Source: Plecoglossus altivelis
Lineage: Eukaryota > Chordata > Actinopteri > Osmeriformes > Plecoglossidae
Direction: 5' to 3'
Length of the DNA stretch: 64,000 bases
NCBI GenBank assembly: GCA_036571765.1
Contig: BROE01000025.1
Location: forward strand, 5,750,660 to 5,814,659
A program made the position numbers and the translations under genes. Shown here one piece after another: positions 12,970 to 25,800 of this stretch. The notes beneath the pieces were generated by a model. The model did not search any database. It worked only from the letters and a program-made list of their open reading frames with translations, and was not told where the DNA came from. The first letter of the stretch is position 1; each line of letters starts with the position of its first letter.

Positions 12970-15900
12970 TCACCAGCAGGAGTAAGAGAAGAGAGGGTAC
13001 TGGCTCCACTCCGACACGTTGCCATGGTGATAGCTGTGGTGGACAGCCGGCGTGGTGTAGTCGGTCGGCAGGTGGTGAGGCGGAGGAGGAGGAGGATGGG
13101 GGTACTGGGCAGGGCCGGGGCTGCTCCACTGGCCCAGGGACTGCTCAGCGCTGTAGGGGGAGTAAAGGTGGTGCCCCAGGACTCCCCCAGGTTTGCCTGT
13201 CTGGGCCATGGCCATGTTGAGCACCCCCGTGTAGTCCTGGTGGCCCAGGGGTGGCTGGGGGACGCAGGGAGAGGGCCCCTGCTCAGCTGGGGGTTTGGAA
13301 GCATCGTGCTCGGGGACCGTGGCCACGTCGTGGATCCTGGACTCGAAGCTGGAGCGTCCGGACCCTCCGTTGCTGCTGCTGCAGACGCTGGAGGGCGGAG
13401 ACGGGGATTTGCCGTGCTCGTGGAACCTGCCGGAATAAAAGAGAGGCTGCGGGTCAGACAGCGGCGACGGCAACAGTAGCGACACTGGGCGTTCTCAAAG
13501 TAGCGCTTCACCTGTAGGGCTGGTACGGCGCTGGGACGAGCTGCTCCGTGTTGTACACTTCCCTGGCGTCGGCGCCGGCGGGGGAATCTGTCCGTCCGAC
13601 GTGAGCATGCTCCCTCTCAGACGCCCAGGGGGAGTAACTCTCCTCCTTCACCTCGCCCTCCTTCCTCTTACTCGGGTCGGCCCGCTCCTCCTCGAAACCG
13701 TTGTAGGATGACTTGCGGAAGTCTGCGGGAAACACACACGGCGTCACACCGACTGAAGCGCAAGAAAGATGCGTGTTTGCGAGAAGATAGAGAATGTTGA
13801 ATGGTTGAGTAGAAAGATGCCAGATGGAGGCACCTGGAGGGCTATCTTCATCTGTATCTCTGCTCTGCGTGTTTGGCTTCTTGGATTTTTTCTCCGGACA
13901 GGCTGGGTTTCTATTCGCACGTCTGCAAACGGGAGGACAGAAGGACAGGAGGACAGACAGCAGAGTTTTAAACCACATCATCATAAATCGACGACACCCA
14001 ACCGCAATCAACGTGAGAATTACGGATGGCAGATATACCTTTTAGTGTTGGTTCCTTCATCTCTGAAGCCCTTGGCGAAGGGGTTGTGGTCAATCTTCAG
14101 CTTGGTTATCTGCGGGGAAACGTTTATTTAATACCCGCTTCATGGGAGGTGTCATGGCGGTGTCTCGCCACAGAGTGTGGCTGGCGGTGGGCTAGACTGA
14201 CCTTGGTGTTCTGGTAAGCGGTGACGGCGGTGAAAGAAGTCTCCGGAAAGACGAAAGTCTGGAAGACGCTCCAGCGAACGCTGAACAGGTCGTCGGCCTG
14301 GACGATGTGGAAGCGAGGGTGGTAGCAGTGCATGGAATGCAAAATGATCTGGAAGAAACACGGTCGACCACGTTTAACGGTCGGATCAACAATCACAGCC
14401 TGCACCAAAATGCTTCTGTAATCTCTTTGAAGGAGAAGAGCTGTTCAGCCTGATCGGAGCATTTGTATTCCTCAGTAGCGTGACGACTTCCTAATAATAT
14501 AAAGGAGAACATAACATCCCCACAGCAAAATCTCTACATCTCAGTGAATTTGACTTGTTGACTAGATTTAGATTTACACAAGTTTCAGTGTCTTATCGAA
14601 TTAATTAATAGACAAAATCTCAAGTGAAACTTTCTTCCCACACTGGCATCCAACTGTCCTTGTTTCAAACATAATCCAAACAAATATTTTTTTTCATTGA
14701 ATTCCGACGGGGCCGTCTCGCAGAGCACAAGAATCCACTTACGTGGCCGTGCTGATCCAGGGTGTTGTTGGTGAGCTTCAGTTTGAGGAAGGACACGGAT
14801 TGTTTCATCCAGTGGCTCCCGGGGGCCGGGGAGTCTGGGTGAAGGTACGTCCTGCATGGTGGCTGGGGCTCTGCCTTTCCTGCCACCTCCCACTTCTCCT
14901 TGTTCCACTGAGCACAGAGACAGAGACAGTAAATACACCAACATAACCCTTCACATGTTATTCAACAACACATTCTCGCCACTGTGAAGGTGTTTTTGGT
15001 TTTATTTTATCCAAAGGGAAGTGCAAAAAGTGCCTAGAGAAAGACCAGAAGGAAATCAACAAACAGATATGCACAGTTGCAGTTGCTGACAGTATTTTAG
15101 TGGATCAAATCTGTCATGCAGAGGTGAGAACCAGTGAAGCCTCTTGCTTCAGTCCCCAGAGAACCAGAAAAGGGAGTGGAGAGTGCTGGCTCTGCTTCTA
15201 CCACCCACAGGGAGAGAGAAGGGCCAGTACAGTAGACCCTCAGCAGGAGAGAGAAGGGCCAGTACAGTAGACCCTCAGCAGGATAGACAAGGGCCAGTAC
15301 AGTAGACCCTCAGCAGGAGAGAGAAGGGCCAGTACAGTAGACCCTCAGCAGGAGAGAGAACAGAAACAGGAAGAAATAACAGCCTTTGATGTTCACCATC
15401 AGGGAGGTGATAGAGAGGCTAGCATGGCTTAATCTCACCTGCTATAGACGAACGTCAGGTTCTAACATGGCAGTTGAGGAGGAGGGGGGGGGGTCTTACC
15501 TTGTATCTAAAGCCATCTTCAGGAACCATGTCCACCAATAAGATGTATTTGGCACAAGGAATCAGACCAGATAGGCTGATCTTACAATGAGGGAACATTC
15601 TCCTGAAAAAATACAAGCGAAATCAGTGTCCAAAACTTCGAATGACCATGTATTAAATGGAAAATTTCTAATTAATACATGGCGAATTATTAGTAAACGG
15701 TAAAGAGACAATTGTGACTGCCTTACCTGCCAGGTTTGGTAATGATCATCTCAGTTCCCACTTCACTGAAAGCCTTCCAAAGCTCCGAGTCCTCCAGGGT
15801 CATCCTGATGTTGCCCTGGAGATAGGCATCTGGAACCCCAGACAATGAGGGCTGGACTGGACCGCTGAAATTGGGCTTCATGTCTGAAAGTTCAGAGGTT

Positions 15901-16137
15901 GAATCAAGCCGAAAAACAATCAGGCGATAAATAATAACTTGACCAAAACCACCCAGAAACATCTGCTAATCTGAGTAGCCTGTGAAAACAGGGTTTTATT
16001 TTGGTTGTCGAGTCGATTGGTACACCGCACGACACATGCTTGACAAAACAGAAGTGTGAATACATACTTATACTGATGATTCAGATCAGGTTTGTCATGA
16101 AGGGGGGAAAAAAACACTTACCTCTTAGAGATTGCAT
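12970..16137 (-). CDS. tbx16: T-box transcription factor 16 (spadetail / VegT class)
   Basis: Nine exons join in phase (high to low): 16137-16122, 15883-15727, 15602-15500, 14907-14743, 14348-14202, 14109-14039, 13922-13834, 13722-13512 and 13426-12970. They encode about 471 residues, essentially the size of zebrafish Tbx16. Exon 1 carries only MQSLR. The T-box DNA-binding domain spans about residues 33-216. Visible signatures are TEMIITKPGRRMFP, YKWNKEKWEVAGKAEP, LHPDSPAPGSHWM, FPETSFTAVTAYQN and KIDHNPFAKGFRDEG. A Ser/Pro/His-rich C-terminal region follows and ends SQYPLFSYSCW, as I recall for tbx16. In zebrafish this nuclear factor drives paraxial mesoderm fate and cell movement. Tbx6 or tbx6l are the alternatives; the N- and C-terminal strings favour tbx16. 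Confidence 0.9.
15206..15360. repeat. 35-bp minisatellite, about 4.4 copies, tbx16 intron 3
   Basis: The core gggccagtacagtagaccct recurs every 35 bp, each time joined by a cagcaggagagagaa spacer. The copies are almost identical, with a few substitutions in the third. The array sits in the intron between tbx16 exons 4 and 3 and does not touch the splice sites. Confidence 0.9.
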
Positions 16138-17617
16138 TTCTCAGGTTTCACTGGTAGGAACAACAGATGTGCTGCCAAACTATCATGAATCAGCAAACTG
16201 CTCCAATGTTATCCAGAGGTCAGTTTGGCTCCCGGTCCTTAAATCCTGCACATCTGTGGAGATCGGTCAGTATATTCCAAAGGAGTGTGATGGCATGAGC
16301 GGGGAGAGTTAAGTCCAAAGGCGCGTTAACAACAGTGTCTTGAGACGTCTGCAAAGGTGCAGGATGGGGTGATCCAGGTCTTTAAGGGGAGCCCAGAGGT
16401 GGGAGGGGCTTAGAGGGCCATTCCCAGGCTTTGAAGTCCCACAATGCTGAGTCAGGCTCCCACTGTGATTGGAGGGTGACAGAAATCAAAGGGACTTAAC
16501 AGAGCCTTGATACCGTCCCCACAGGAAGAGGGATGAGGAAGTGCATCTTTATTAACTGCTAAGAGACTTTTAAACAAATATGGACAGGGGTCCCTGTTGG
16601 AGAGCAGGGACTCCATTGGGGTCCGTTGGCAGCAGATTCTGTGTAAATATCATTCACACGAATGTAACTGCATACAGAAAACACATTTAGTGTCCTCTTG
16701 CCATCTGGTTAATCATCCGGCGTCATTTGATTAAAACAACCAGTGGAACGACTGCCATTTTTTTATTAGCTTTGAGTTATATGCAGCTTACCAAATGGTG
16801 TAAAATCACATGTAAATATACAGATACAGAGTATCACAGCTTCCTTTTACCTTGAAAAGGAAGAAGTCAAGGATTGCTGTCAGGCTGTCTTTATTTTGTC
16901 ATCATAATTCAGACCAAATGATCGACACAACGTCGCCTTCGTTGGACTTCCTGGCGTTTTTGGCATCCTGGCAGCCGCTGATCTGTGGGTGAGTCACACG
17001 GAATAAACCCATAATGGCGTGATGACCTCCAGCGTTACCCCAGGTGAGTCTTCACCTGGGGGCATCCAGAGACAGTGGTCCCAGCTTGGGGTTGGTGGGG
17101 GTGGGGTTGTGTATTGGGGTGTCTAGACAGGATAATGCTTCAACAGATAATCTCATTAGGCTTGTTCCCCCTGCAGGCTCGTGTTTCTGCATGCGGGCTA
17201 CACGGTGTCTGGGTGAGCAATTAACAGCCAGTTAGCACCACAGACACAAGACTCCACCGGCTGACAGAGCCCAGAGGACCAGAGGGGGAAACGTCTAAGC
17301 AACGGCTCCTACCAATGCTTTCCTCCCACCCTCTCCATCTAGTCAAACCCACAGACGTCCATAGGCACGGTCTCAGCTGATAGGCCTTACATATGTTAAA
17401 CATGACGCTTCTCTGTTGCCTTCACTCCATGCAGCGCTTACAGGAACTGGAACCCCCCCCCGACGGGCCTACAGCAAGAAGCTTCCTTCCACGACCGTGT
17501 CCATTGAATGGAACGTCAGTGTTGTGCCACAACATGGCAAAAAAAGCTTTACATTCAATGTCCCTTTATATGCGGATCCCCGCTGCATACAGGCCCTTGA
17601 TATGTCTACACTGTTGT

Positions 17618-17655
<38 letters not shown>

Positions 17656-20267
17656 ATACCTGTGTAAGGCAGTGAGAATACAGGTTTCAGTTTCTTGAAA
17701 GGTCTAATTCAAATGACGTGCAATCAAAAGCTACAATGTTGACCATACTTCAACCATTGATAAACACAACTCATTTCCATAGATGAGTGCAGGCCCTTGT
17801 AAAGGGGCTGGCAGTTACATTAACGTCTGGAGATGTTTACAACTTGAAAGCCCTCGCCTGTGAGAATATTGACTGGCCGCTTTAAAGAGCTCGTGTTGAG
17901 GTGATGTACTATTACTGTGCCATTAGTGAGGTAGAACCAAAGACCAGGGGAGCCATATTGGCTTTTAAAACCGCAGGATCTCATATTAATTCAAGCCATC
18001 TATTGTGGGGCTGGGAACTGATGTAGATTTTAACTGCTGTTTCCAGCAGTTGCCCAGCATGGAGACTTACCCCGACGACAGCATCCGAGGGCGGAGGAGG
18101 TGTTTGCGCGGCTTCATCCTCTTCACGTGAAAGCGAGTGTTGTCGAGGAGTTATTAATCACAGGTTCAGCGTTGCTCTCCTCACTTTGCACTTCCCAGGC
18201 AAAACACGTATTCCACTCAGCCTTTGGTTCAACCAGAGATTACCAGCCCTCCAGCGCTCCCCGTCCCGGAAGACGAGACAGCTCGCAGCTTTTTGCTGTT
18301 GTTTGTTTGGTGTTTATTAGTGCGTGTACTTCATGTAATGGATGAGGAACCAATTTGGATGTTGGGACTCATGTCTGCCACCGTGGTTTAGAGGCTTAGA
18401 GAGAAGTTGAATGTGTGTGTCTGTATGTGTGTGTGTCAACGCCAGGGCTAAGGTGTACATTTCAGCAGCATCTGCGTCAGTCCCATTACACAGTGAAAAT
18501 GGAGGTGGCAGGTGTGATGTGTGGCTGTACGTGGCAGAGGACACAGGCTCACCTAAGCAGGCACACGTCTTCTGTCATACTTTACAGCTGCTGTTTGGGG
18601 GAAGCAGACTTGGGCAACACTTTTCACATATTCCAGTCAGCAGACAGGGTGATGCAACATAATCAAAACAAACCATGCCCAATCCGCACACCATGTTGCT
18701 TATTTTCAGCAACTTTTAGCATGTCTTTACAGACAACGGTTTCATTCCTTATTTAATAAGGCAATGATGGAACCATTTCCATACTCCCAGATCTTTGATG
18801 CAGACCAGACTCTGCTGACATGGAGAGAGCAGTGGTTATTCTCCCTCTGACCACAGCCCTGCCCAGCCTCTCTCTCTCCCCAGCCCAGCCTTACCCAGCC
18901 TCTCTCTCCCCTGCCGAGTCCAGCCTTAGACAGCCTCTCTCTCCCCTGCCTAGTCCAGCCCAGCCTAGTTTCTCTCTCCCCAACCCAGCCCAGCCTCTCT
19001 CCCCAGCCCAGCCTTTCTCTCCCCAGCCCCAGCATACCCTGGGTCTGACCACTGACCATCACTAGCACTGATGCTCTACCTCCAAGGTGTCAGTCCTTTG
19101 GCCATTTGCTTTAACTGCGCAGATCTCCTCCTGCTCAATCGCTAACAGCTGCCAATACACAGGCAGGCTGCTGGATCAGACGGCCGTTCTTCAGTCTAGT
19201 AAAGAGCCCCTGGAGTGGGCCGACGTGAAATCTCACACCTTTCCTTCACATTAGCCATGCAACCATGTCCTTTTGATGCCTTAATTGGCCACTTTGAGGG
19301 GATTGCAGAGGTAGCGGACGCTATTTGGAGACAAACTGGTCTCTGGCTGGACCTTGACAAGAACCACCGTCCTCTCAATCCTCAATCCAGAGAGAATCAA
19401 CCACCAAACGTAACAAGACAGATGACTTCACCTGAGCAAACCACCAAAGTTGATTGTTCTCAATGAAACAGGAGAGAAAACTCATGTTTGTCGATTACAG
19501 GGAACGCAGCGTCATTTGGATTCATTTATGGATATAATTGTATTTTTAATTTCAGCGATTAAAGTCAAATTGTTTCATTCGGCGGTGCCAGGAAACATGT
19601 CTGAATGATACTTCTTCATGTGTCCTGTGAAGCATAAGAGAACAGAGCTTTGAGGAAACATCACTTCCTTAGCTAACTCTGGGGACATGAATCCAACCAG
19701 GGACAGGGGGGGGAGCACACATTTGGTCCACCCTCATAAGAAAACAAACCTCAAATTTAGCTTGCCTGGCAAAGGGGCAAATGACACATTCACAGTACTT
19801 CATAAGAAACTGCTGGAAATCGCTAATGAAGGCTAATGACTTCCCTCGCGTCAGAGACTTCACACCAGAGTGTACAAGCCCCTCGTCAAAAACACCACGG
19901 AGTAACAGGGGTGGTCTCGCGGCTTGCGGAGGAAAGCATGATTGCTGCACAAGAGACCTGAAGATCGGGGGGGGGGGGAAGGAAACGTCTAAAATGCTTG
20001 TTACTTTTGATTGAGGCTAACCAGATAGGTCTGAAGAATATTCTGTCGCTCATATCTGAGGCTCATATCCCTACCTACCCAACTTTAAAAGAAAGATGAC
20101 CTTCCATCCAGACCAAGTTTGAGGTTGAAGTTCAAACTGGAAAACAAACAAACAAATAGAAAAGTAACACATAAGCTGTGTAGGGTGCAACGAGTGCTTG
20201 TAGAATGAGTAATAAAAGCCATGGGACCAGGTGACTTTGTCAAATATATTTTTTGGTTTGTGACATT
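16138..20267. other. tbx16 upstream region and intergenic DNA
   Basis: This is the 5' side of tbx16 and should hold its promoter and probably its early mesoderm enhancers. No TATA box was evident. An inverted CCAAT (ATTGG) lies at 16468-16472, and T-half-site octamers occur at 18510-18517 (AGGTGTGA) and 19233-19240 (TCACACCT). A (GA)n microsatellite lies at 17624-17654 and a CT/CA-rich minisatellite at about 18860-19036. No coding sequence was recognised on either strand. The boundary with the cabin1 3' end is set by the candidate poly(A) signal at 20268-20273. Confidence 0.5.
18860..19036. repeat. Degenerate cagcctctctctccc minisatellite
   Basis: Repeated cccagcctctctctcccc-like blocks alternate with shorter agcccagcc blocks for about 175 bp. 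Copies vary in length, so no single period fits. The tract is intergenic and pyrimidine-rich on the plus strand. Confidence 0.75.
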
Positions 20268-20324
20268 TTTATTAGAGTGAAAACAACGAGAACCCTTTCC
20301 TAGAAGACCTGAGGATAAGGTCAG

Positions 20325-20408
20325 GTCAGAGGTCGCGACAAGCATCCTGAACTCAGTGTGTCCTTAGGTCAGAGGTCGCGACAAGCACCCTGAACTCAGA
20401 GCGTGTCC
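20325..20408. repeat. 43-bp tandem duplication
   Basis: The core gtcagaggtcgcgacaagca occurs at 20325 and 20368, followed both times by nearly the same ccctgaactcag sequence. Two copies are present, in the putative cabin1 3' UTR. Confidence 0.85.
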
Positions 20409-21835
20409 ATAGCCATGATGCGTTCCAAAAAGCTTAGCTGAAGAATACAAAACAGTATCTTACACCCAAAAATACAAACATCTATTCGGGGGTAGTTGAG
20501 CAAGACTTCAGTTGCTAGATTTCCCTTCAGTGTTTATGATTTTTTTCAAACATTTCGTTGATCCTTTTTAAAAAGTGTAGTTTTTGCAAAACATACAGCG
20601 ACATCCTTTTTTATAGAAAACAATCTGTAAAAACATTCCCTTGTCTTTCTCTGAGTTCAGTTAAATTTCAGCTCCCCCCCCCTACCAAAACTGATTAGTT
20701 AGAAAGGCACCTGTCTCAAATCAGGAGTGTCCACGCTCTTCACTTCAATCCCACTGAAATCCGAAAATATATCCAACAAATCCTTTCAATCTATTCCCAA
20801 GCTGTGGTTCAAGCTCTCTTTTGAACCGACTGGAATGCTCCTTCAGGAGTTGTCTTGTTGGAAAAAAGAGAGTTGGTAATACGATATGTACACATGCTAT
20901 ATCATATGAGACTGAGTCATGCTGGTGACAGGACCACTTCCTGGTTGAAGACTTCTCTTCGTCAGCTACGCGTTCACCTAGAAAACAGGACCAAACCTCA
21001 CGACACGGAATAACGAAAGTGAGCCAAACGGAAACAAGAAAAGCCAAATAAATCAGCCGGTAAGACACAACCCACGTCGAAAAGTGTAAACATGACATAT
21101 CCAATCTGCTACTGGTTAGAAGACCCGCAGGTGTGTGTCTTAGTGCAAAGTTCTGGGGAGCTCCAAGACACGCCTGTAGCACAGCCTAACGATGTCAGCT
21201 CACGTGTTAGTGTCCAGCGGACCCCCCCTCCCCCCCAACCCCCAAATATGAACGGCATTTTCGAACGTTAGCTTGTTGCGCGGTCTAGCCTCGCGCCTAC
21301 GGGAGTTCCCGTGCCGATTGGCTGCTGAGCTGCTCGTCGGGACGTTGCTACGGCTGACGACAAGACGGGCCAGATCGCAGCCCGCCACGAAGATGCATAA
21401 ACGGATAGAAATAAGCTTAGTTTCCGATGCACCGAGCATAATCATTATTTGTATGGCGGCACAGCAGACAAATATTCTGCATAGGGAACTTCATTTGGAC
21501 TGAATGGTTTCATGTGAAATCCTACTACAGCTTCCTCACTTGTTTGTCGTTGATGGAATATTCTAGCGAGCTTTTGTTATCTGGCAAGTGTGCTTCATAT
21601 AAAGAATGTGGCTTTGTAAACCTGTTACTGTAAAGCTGATTCCAGCCGAGAGATCACAGTGTTGATACGGCTGACCGCAAAACAGTGGGAGGAGGACCAA
21701 CACAGATCCCTTTAGGATGGCCTTATCACTCTGAGAAGACCCAGCTGAAGATGCAAAGACAACGTGGCCACACAGAGACAAACAGCTGCAGCTGAGTGCG
21801 TCTGTTCGGTGGGAGCCGGACACACTTAGAGAGCT

Positions 21836-22020
21836 CCAGGAAGCCAGGTCCAGCAGTAGGTACAGGCCTGGCCCAGGAAGCCAGGTCCAGCAGTAGGTAC
21901 AGGCCTGGCCCAGGAAGCCAGGTCCATCAGTAGGTACAGGCCTGGCCCAGGAAGCCAGGTCCATCAGTAGGTACAGGCCTGGCTAAGGAAGCCAGGTCCA
22001 GCAGTAGGTACAGGCCTGGC
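21836..22020. repeat. 37-bp minisatellite, exactly five copies, cabin1 3' UTR
   Basis: Units of 37 bp start at 21836, 21873, 21910, 21947 and 21984. They share the core ccaggtcc, a cagtaggtac segment and aggcctggc. Variation is limited to an a/c difference at tccatcag versus tccagcag and one ctaagg unit. The array ends 80 bases before the stop codon of the minus-strand gene cabin1, so it is probably transcribed. Confidence 0.95.
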
Positions 22021-22099
22021 CCAGGCGCTGGCTGGTTCAGTGTCACAGAGTTCTGAGCAGGGGACCAGGGCTTCCCAAGGAACCAAGCTGCAGGGCATG

Positions 22100-22333
22100 T
22101 CAGACATCCATGTAGACCTCCTCCTCCTCCTCCTCCTCCTCTTCCTCCTCAGACTCGCTCTCCAGGGACGACTCCTGGCTGGAGGTCTCCTGCACCTCCA
22201 GTGCCGGCTGGCTCAGCGTCTCCTTCTTCACCGTGGCAGCGGACTGGGACGACAGGATGACGTTCTGGAGGGAAACCAAGGGAAGTCAGCATCCCTGAAG
22301 AGGGGAGAGATAGAGAGAGAGAGACACAGAGAG

Positions 22334-22387
<54 letters not shown>

Positions 22388-22455
22388 AGAGAGAGAGAGA
22401 GAGACACAGAGAGAGACACAGAGAGAGAGAGAGACAGAGAGACACAGAGAGACAC

Positions 22456-22500
<45 letters not shown>

Positions 22501-22854
22501 AATAGATGAAGAGAGATGTAGAGAGTGGAGAGAGAGATGGCTAGAGAGAGAGTAAAGACAGATGGAGACTGGAGAGAGAAAGATAGAGAGAGATAGATAG
22601 AGAGATAGCGAGAGAAAGATATATAGAGAGAGCCCAGTCAGTAGTGTGTACCTTGAGTCTCTGCTTGGTCTCCTCTGAGATGCTGCCCTTGGGGGACAGC
22701 AGGGTGGGGGTGGGCGGCGTGACGGTGATCTCTGGGGGGAACTTGGTGACGGTGGAGGGGATGAAGAGCTTTGGCATGTTGGGGGGAATCCGAGAGCGGA
22801 TGCGACTGGGGTCAGACAGCCTGGCCTGATCACTGCCGCTGTACAACTGCTGGT
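22100..22854 (-). other. cabin1: cabin1 C-terminal calcineurin- and MEF2-binding module
   Basis: Exons 36-37 encode NMPKLFIPSTVTKFPPEITV followed by TPPTPTLLSPKGSI. The PEITVT is a PxIxIT-type calcineurin docking motif about 80 residues from the end. Next is SEETKQRLK|NVILSSQSAA, the amphipathic helix that binds the MEF2 MADS/MEF2 domain in mammalian Cabin1, then ETSSQESSLESESEEEE and VYMDV. The intron (22265-22651) cuts inside the MEF2 helix and is mostly (CT)n on the sense strand. The ten-Glu run replaces the mixed Asp/Glu of human. Function is inferred from conservation. Confidence 0.85.
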
Positions 22855-25800
22855 CTGGACAAGACAAGAGGCATGAAAGCACAAGTCCAGGATATAAAAA
22901 AACACACATTTTTAATTCTTTTTTCATTGAATCAGCTTTTTCTATAAGACGAACACATCTACGTTTAAGCATTAACAATTGCTTTCTCCAGTTTCTTTTT
23001 TTGGGGGGGGAGTAGGGATGGATGAAGGTAGTGGACATGAGCCAGGAGCTGACCTGGGTAGGGCTTTGTGGAGCTGCAGGCGGCCCCCTCCTCCTGCCGC
23101 CAGGCTCCGCCCTCCTGGCCCGGAGACACGCTGGCCAGCTTCATCTTGTGGCACAGATGAGACTCCTGCTGCCGATAGGACAGGCCCTCTGGGAGCAGGT
23201 CACACTCTTCTGGGATCACGCCAGAGGGGAGGGGCAGCACGCCACCACACACACACACACGCACACGCGCACACACAGACACACACACACACAAAACGCA
23301 CACACACACGCAGACGGACAGCACTTAGATAGAAGGCAAAACGCCAAATATCACTCCGAGGCCAAACCCCATAGTATTAGTGAGAGAATAACAGGTCATC
23401 CATTGCCAGCAGGGGTTTAAAAAAATGGCTCAGTTCCCAAATTTAAAGACTGTTTTGCCTTCTGTCCTTAAATAGCCAATCAAAATGCTTCAAAACCTAA
23501 ATCGCTCCAACGCGGACCCTGCTACAGACAGCACATCAGTCCCCTTGTCTTCCTGTCAGGGATCCCAGCACAGCCTAGAGCGCAGTGTGCTTCTCTAACT
23601 GATAGTAAACACAATCCCTCTTCCAGCGACCTCTTCATCCAGGTTGCCAGGGAAACCGTTAGCCTAGTCGATTTCAGAGCTGCCTGATTCAGAGCGCTTC
23701 CCACGAACACTCGCCACCCTTCCAGTGCGTTAACATGGCAGGGCGCTGCTGCGGACGCGTAGACACCCAAGTACGCGCGGAAACACGCCGTTGACGCCTG
23801 ATTAACGACGAGAGTCCCCCCCCCCCGACGCAGGAACTTGGTGGATAATGAACGGTTAGATCTTTAGCAATGACCATCTCCTGCTTCTCTACAGTGCGCT
23901 GGGTGAAGGGGACGTGGACATGAGTCATGCGTGATATAGAACATTTTACTGTTCAACTAAAAAGAAGGAGCGACCAGGTCATACGTGAGAGGTGACTGGG
24001 TTGAAGTCAGCTGAGAAAGACCAAGCCTGCCCCCTGCTGGTTGTAAGGTGGCGGTGCAGGACAGAGCCCAGGGCTATCCTGCCCTCTAGAACAGACTTTG
24101 ACACCAGCACTGACATACACACAGCTAGCCTCGCTCTGCCGATAACATAATAACAAATATGCTGTCTAGAAAAGGGGGCTCCCTCAAGAGTTCTAACACA
24201 CTTGTTTTAAAGCAACCCTGTTGGTTCGTCCTTGCAAGAGTTTAACGACTCTAGCTCGACTGCTGTTCATGACCCAGAGTGTGTGTGGAGGAAAGCTACT
24301 GACCTGAGTGTGGAAGGAAGGCCATGGCTGCCGCGGAGAGGCTGACAGTGGGCCTCCGGGGCGGGGGCTGCTCGTGGCCTCCGAAGGGGGCCGGTCTGGG
24401 GTTTTTTCCCAGCGGCTCGTAGCCCACTTTGGCTAGGCTGTCCTGGGAGGGCAAGGGGGGGCAGGCAGAGTGGCTGAGGAGGGCCGGCGTGGGGAGAGAG
24501 GCCGGGAAGAACAGGTCTCGGTGTTCCTTGGCGTATTTCGGTGTTGTGGGAGTCTCTCCTGCAGACTGGGAGGAAGGGAGAGAGACAGACAGAGGGAGAG
24601 AGAGGGGTGAAAGAGAGACATGGAGACGAAGAGAGAGGGGGGAGATAGATGGAGAGAGATAAAGAGCGAGAGAGAGCGAGAGAGAGCAAGAGAGACAGAG
24701 AGAGGGGGAGACAGGGGGAGAGAGAGAGTTGCTTATAAAGGTAGAGAAGCTGACTTTTGGTAACCCCCCCCCCCCTCGCAGAGAAGCGCACAACCTCCTT
24801 GTTCCGGAGACTCGTGATCGGCGAGGAGGAGGATGAGTCATGAGGCTACGCTGTCGCACCTCTCCCACAGGAAGAGGAAATGACACCCTATGACTCTCCC
24901 TCTACCTGGGGCTGCCCGCCCCCAGGACCAGGGGAGGGGGAGGGCAGGCTGGACGGAGACAGGAGGACGCAGGCCATAGTCAGGAGGGCCACTCCATGAC
25001 AAGAGCTGCGCTAACAACCCGTGACAACGGCTCCCACAGCCACTGTCATGGCAACACGGAGGAGCACAGTCGAAATGCAAGCTGACACGGTCTCCGTTCG
25101 GCTCGCCCTCGATAATGGGGGAGAGAGCGGCGGCCTGCCGCCAGCATCGCCAAGGAAAACAAGAGCGGGCCTACGCTGTATTCAGCAGCTCCACAAAATA
25201 TTGAAATCGTCAGGACTTCAGTTGAGGTGATTTAGACAATGCTTGGCGTCTATACTCTGCTGTAAAGGTTGACCATGACCTTGACTGTGGTAACACACTC
25301 AGAGAAACTCTCTTATTGATCCACTGATAGTAGCCGAGCACGCCAGGTTATTTGCTCTCGGAAAGATCCTGCGAGAACGGCTTGGGTTGGGAGTCAAATC
25401 CTGCTGTGAGTCAGAGCTGTTTACGGGAGACTCCCAGAGGGATTGGCAGAGCCGTCTAAACAAACACACCAGCTGAGGGAACTCTCTCAACAGGCTCCCC
25501 CGCTCCGCAAACACCAGTACCACAGAGACTCAACACAGTTCCTGGGGAAGCTTTGAAGATTCCTACCTTCTGAATTAAACATCAGGGACGTGTACTCAGG
25601 CAGCGCCAACCGAGATCCACCGTGCGTCTGCAACGTTCCTGCAGCGTTCCTGCAGCGTTCCTACAGAGTTCCTGCAGCGTTCCTGCAGCGTTCCTACAGA
25701 GTTCCTACAGAGTTCCTGCAGCATTCCTACAGAGTTCCTGCAGCGTTCCGATAGCTTTCCTATAGTGTTCCTAAAGAGTTCCGACAGCTCGCTCTGGGAG

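Larger units (their letters stand above)
20268..22099 (-). other. cabin1: Probable cabin1 3' UTR
   Basis: The stretch follows the cabin1 stop and has no recognisable coding frame. A minus-strand AATAAA at 20268-20273 would give a 3' UTR of about 1.8 kb. It contains a 37-bp five-copy minisatellite (21836-22020) that starts 80 bases past the stop. Near the candidate end is a 43-bp direct duplication at 20325-20408 with the core gtcagaggtcgcgacaagca. The extent is inferred and a shorter UTR is possible. Confidence 0.4.

Noticed and set aside
18510..19240. T-half-site octamers upstream of tbx16 as autoregulatory sites
   Set aside because: TCACACCT/AGGTGTGA also occurs elsewhere in the window (for example 11229-11236), and about two are expected by chance in 64 kb, so the evidence is too weak.
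22040..22905. Long Ser/Leu- and Arg/Glu-rich ORFs on both strands
   Set aside because: They are translations of the (GA)n/(CT)n microsatellite in cabin1 intron 36.
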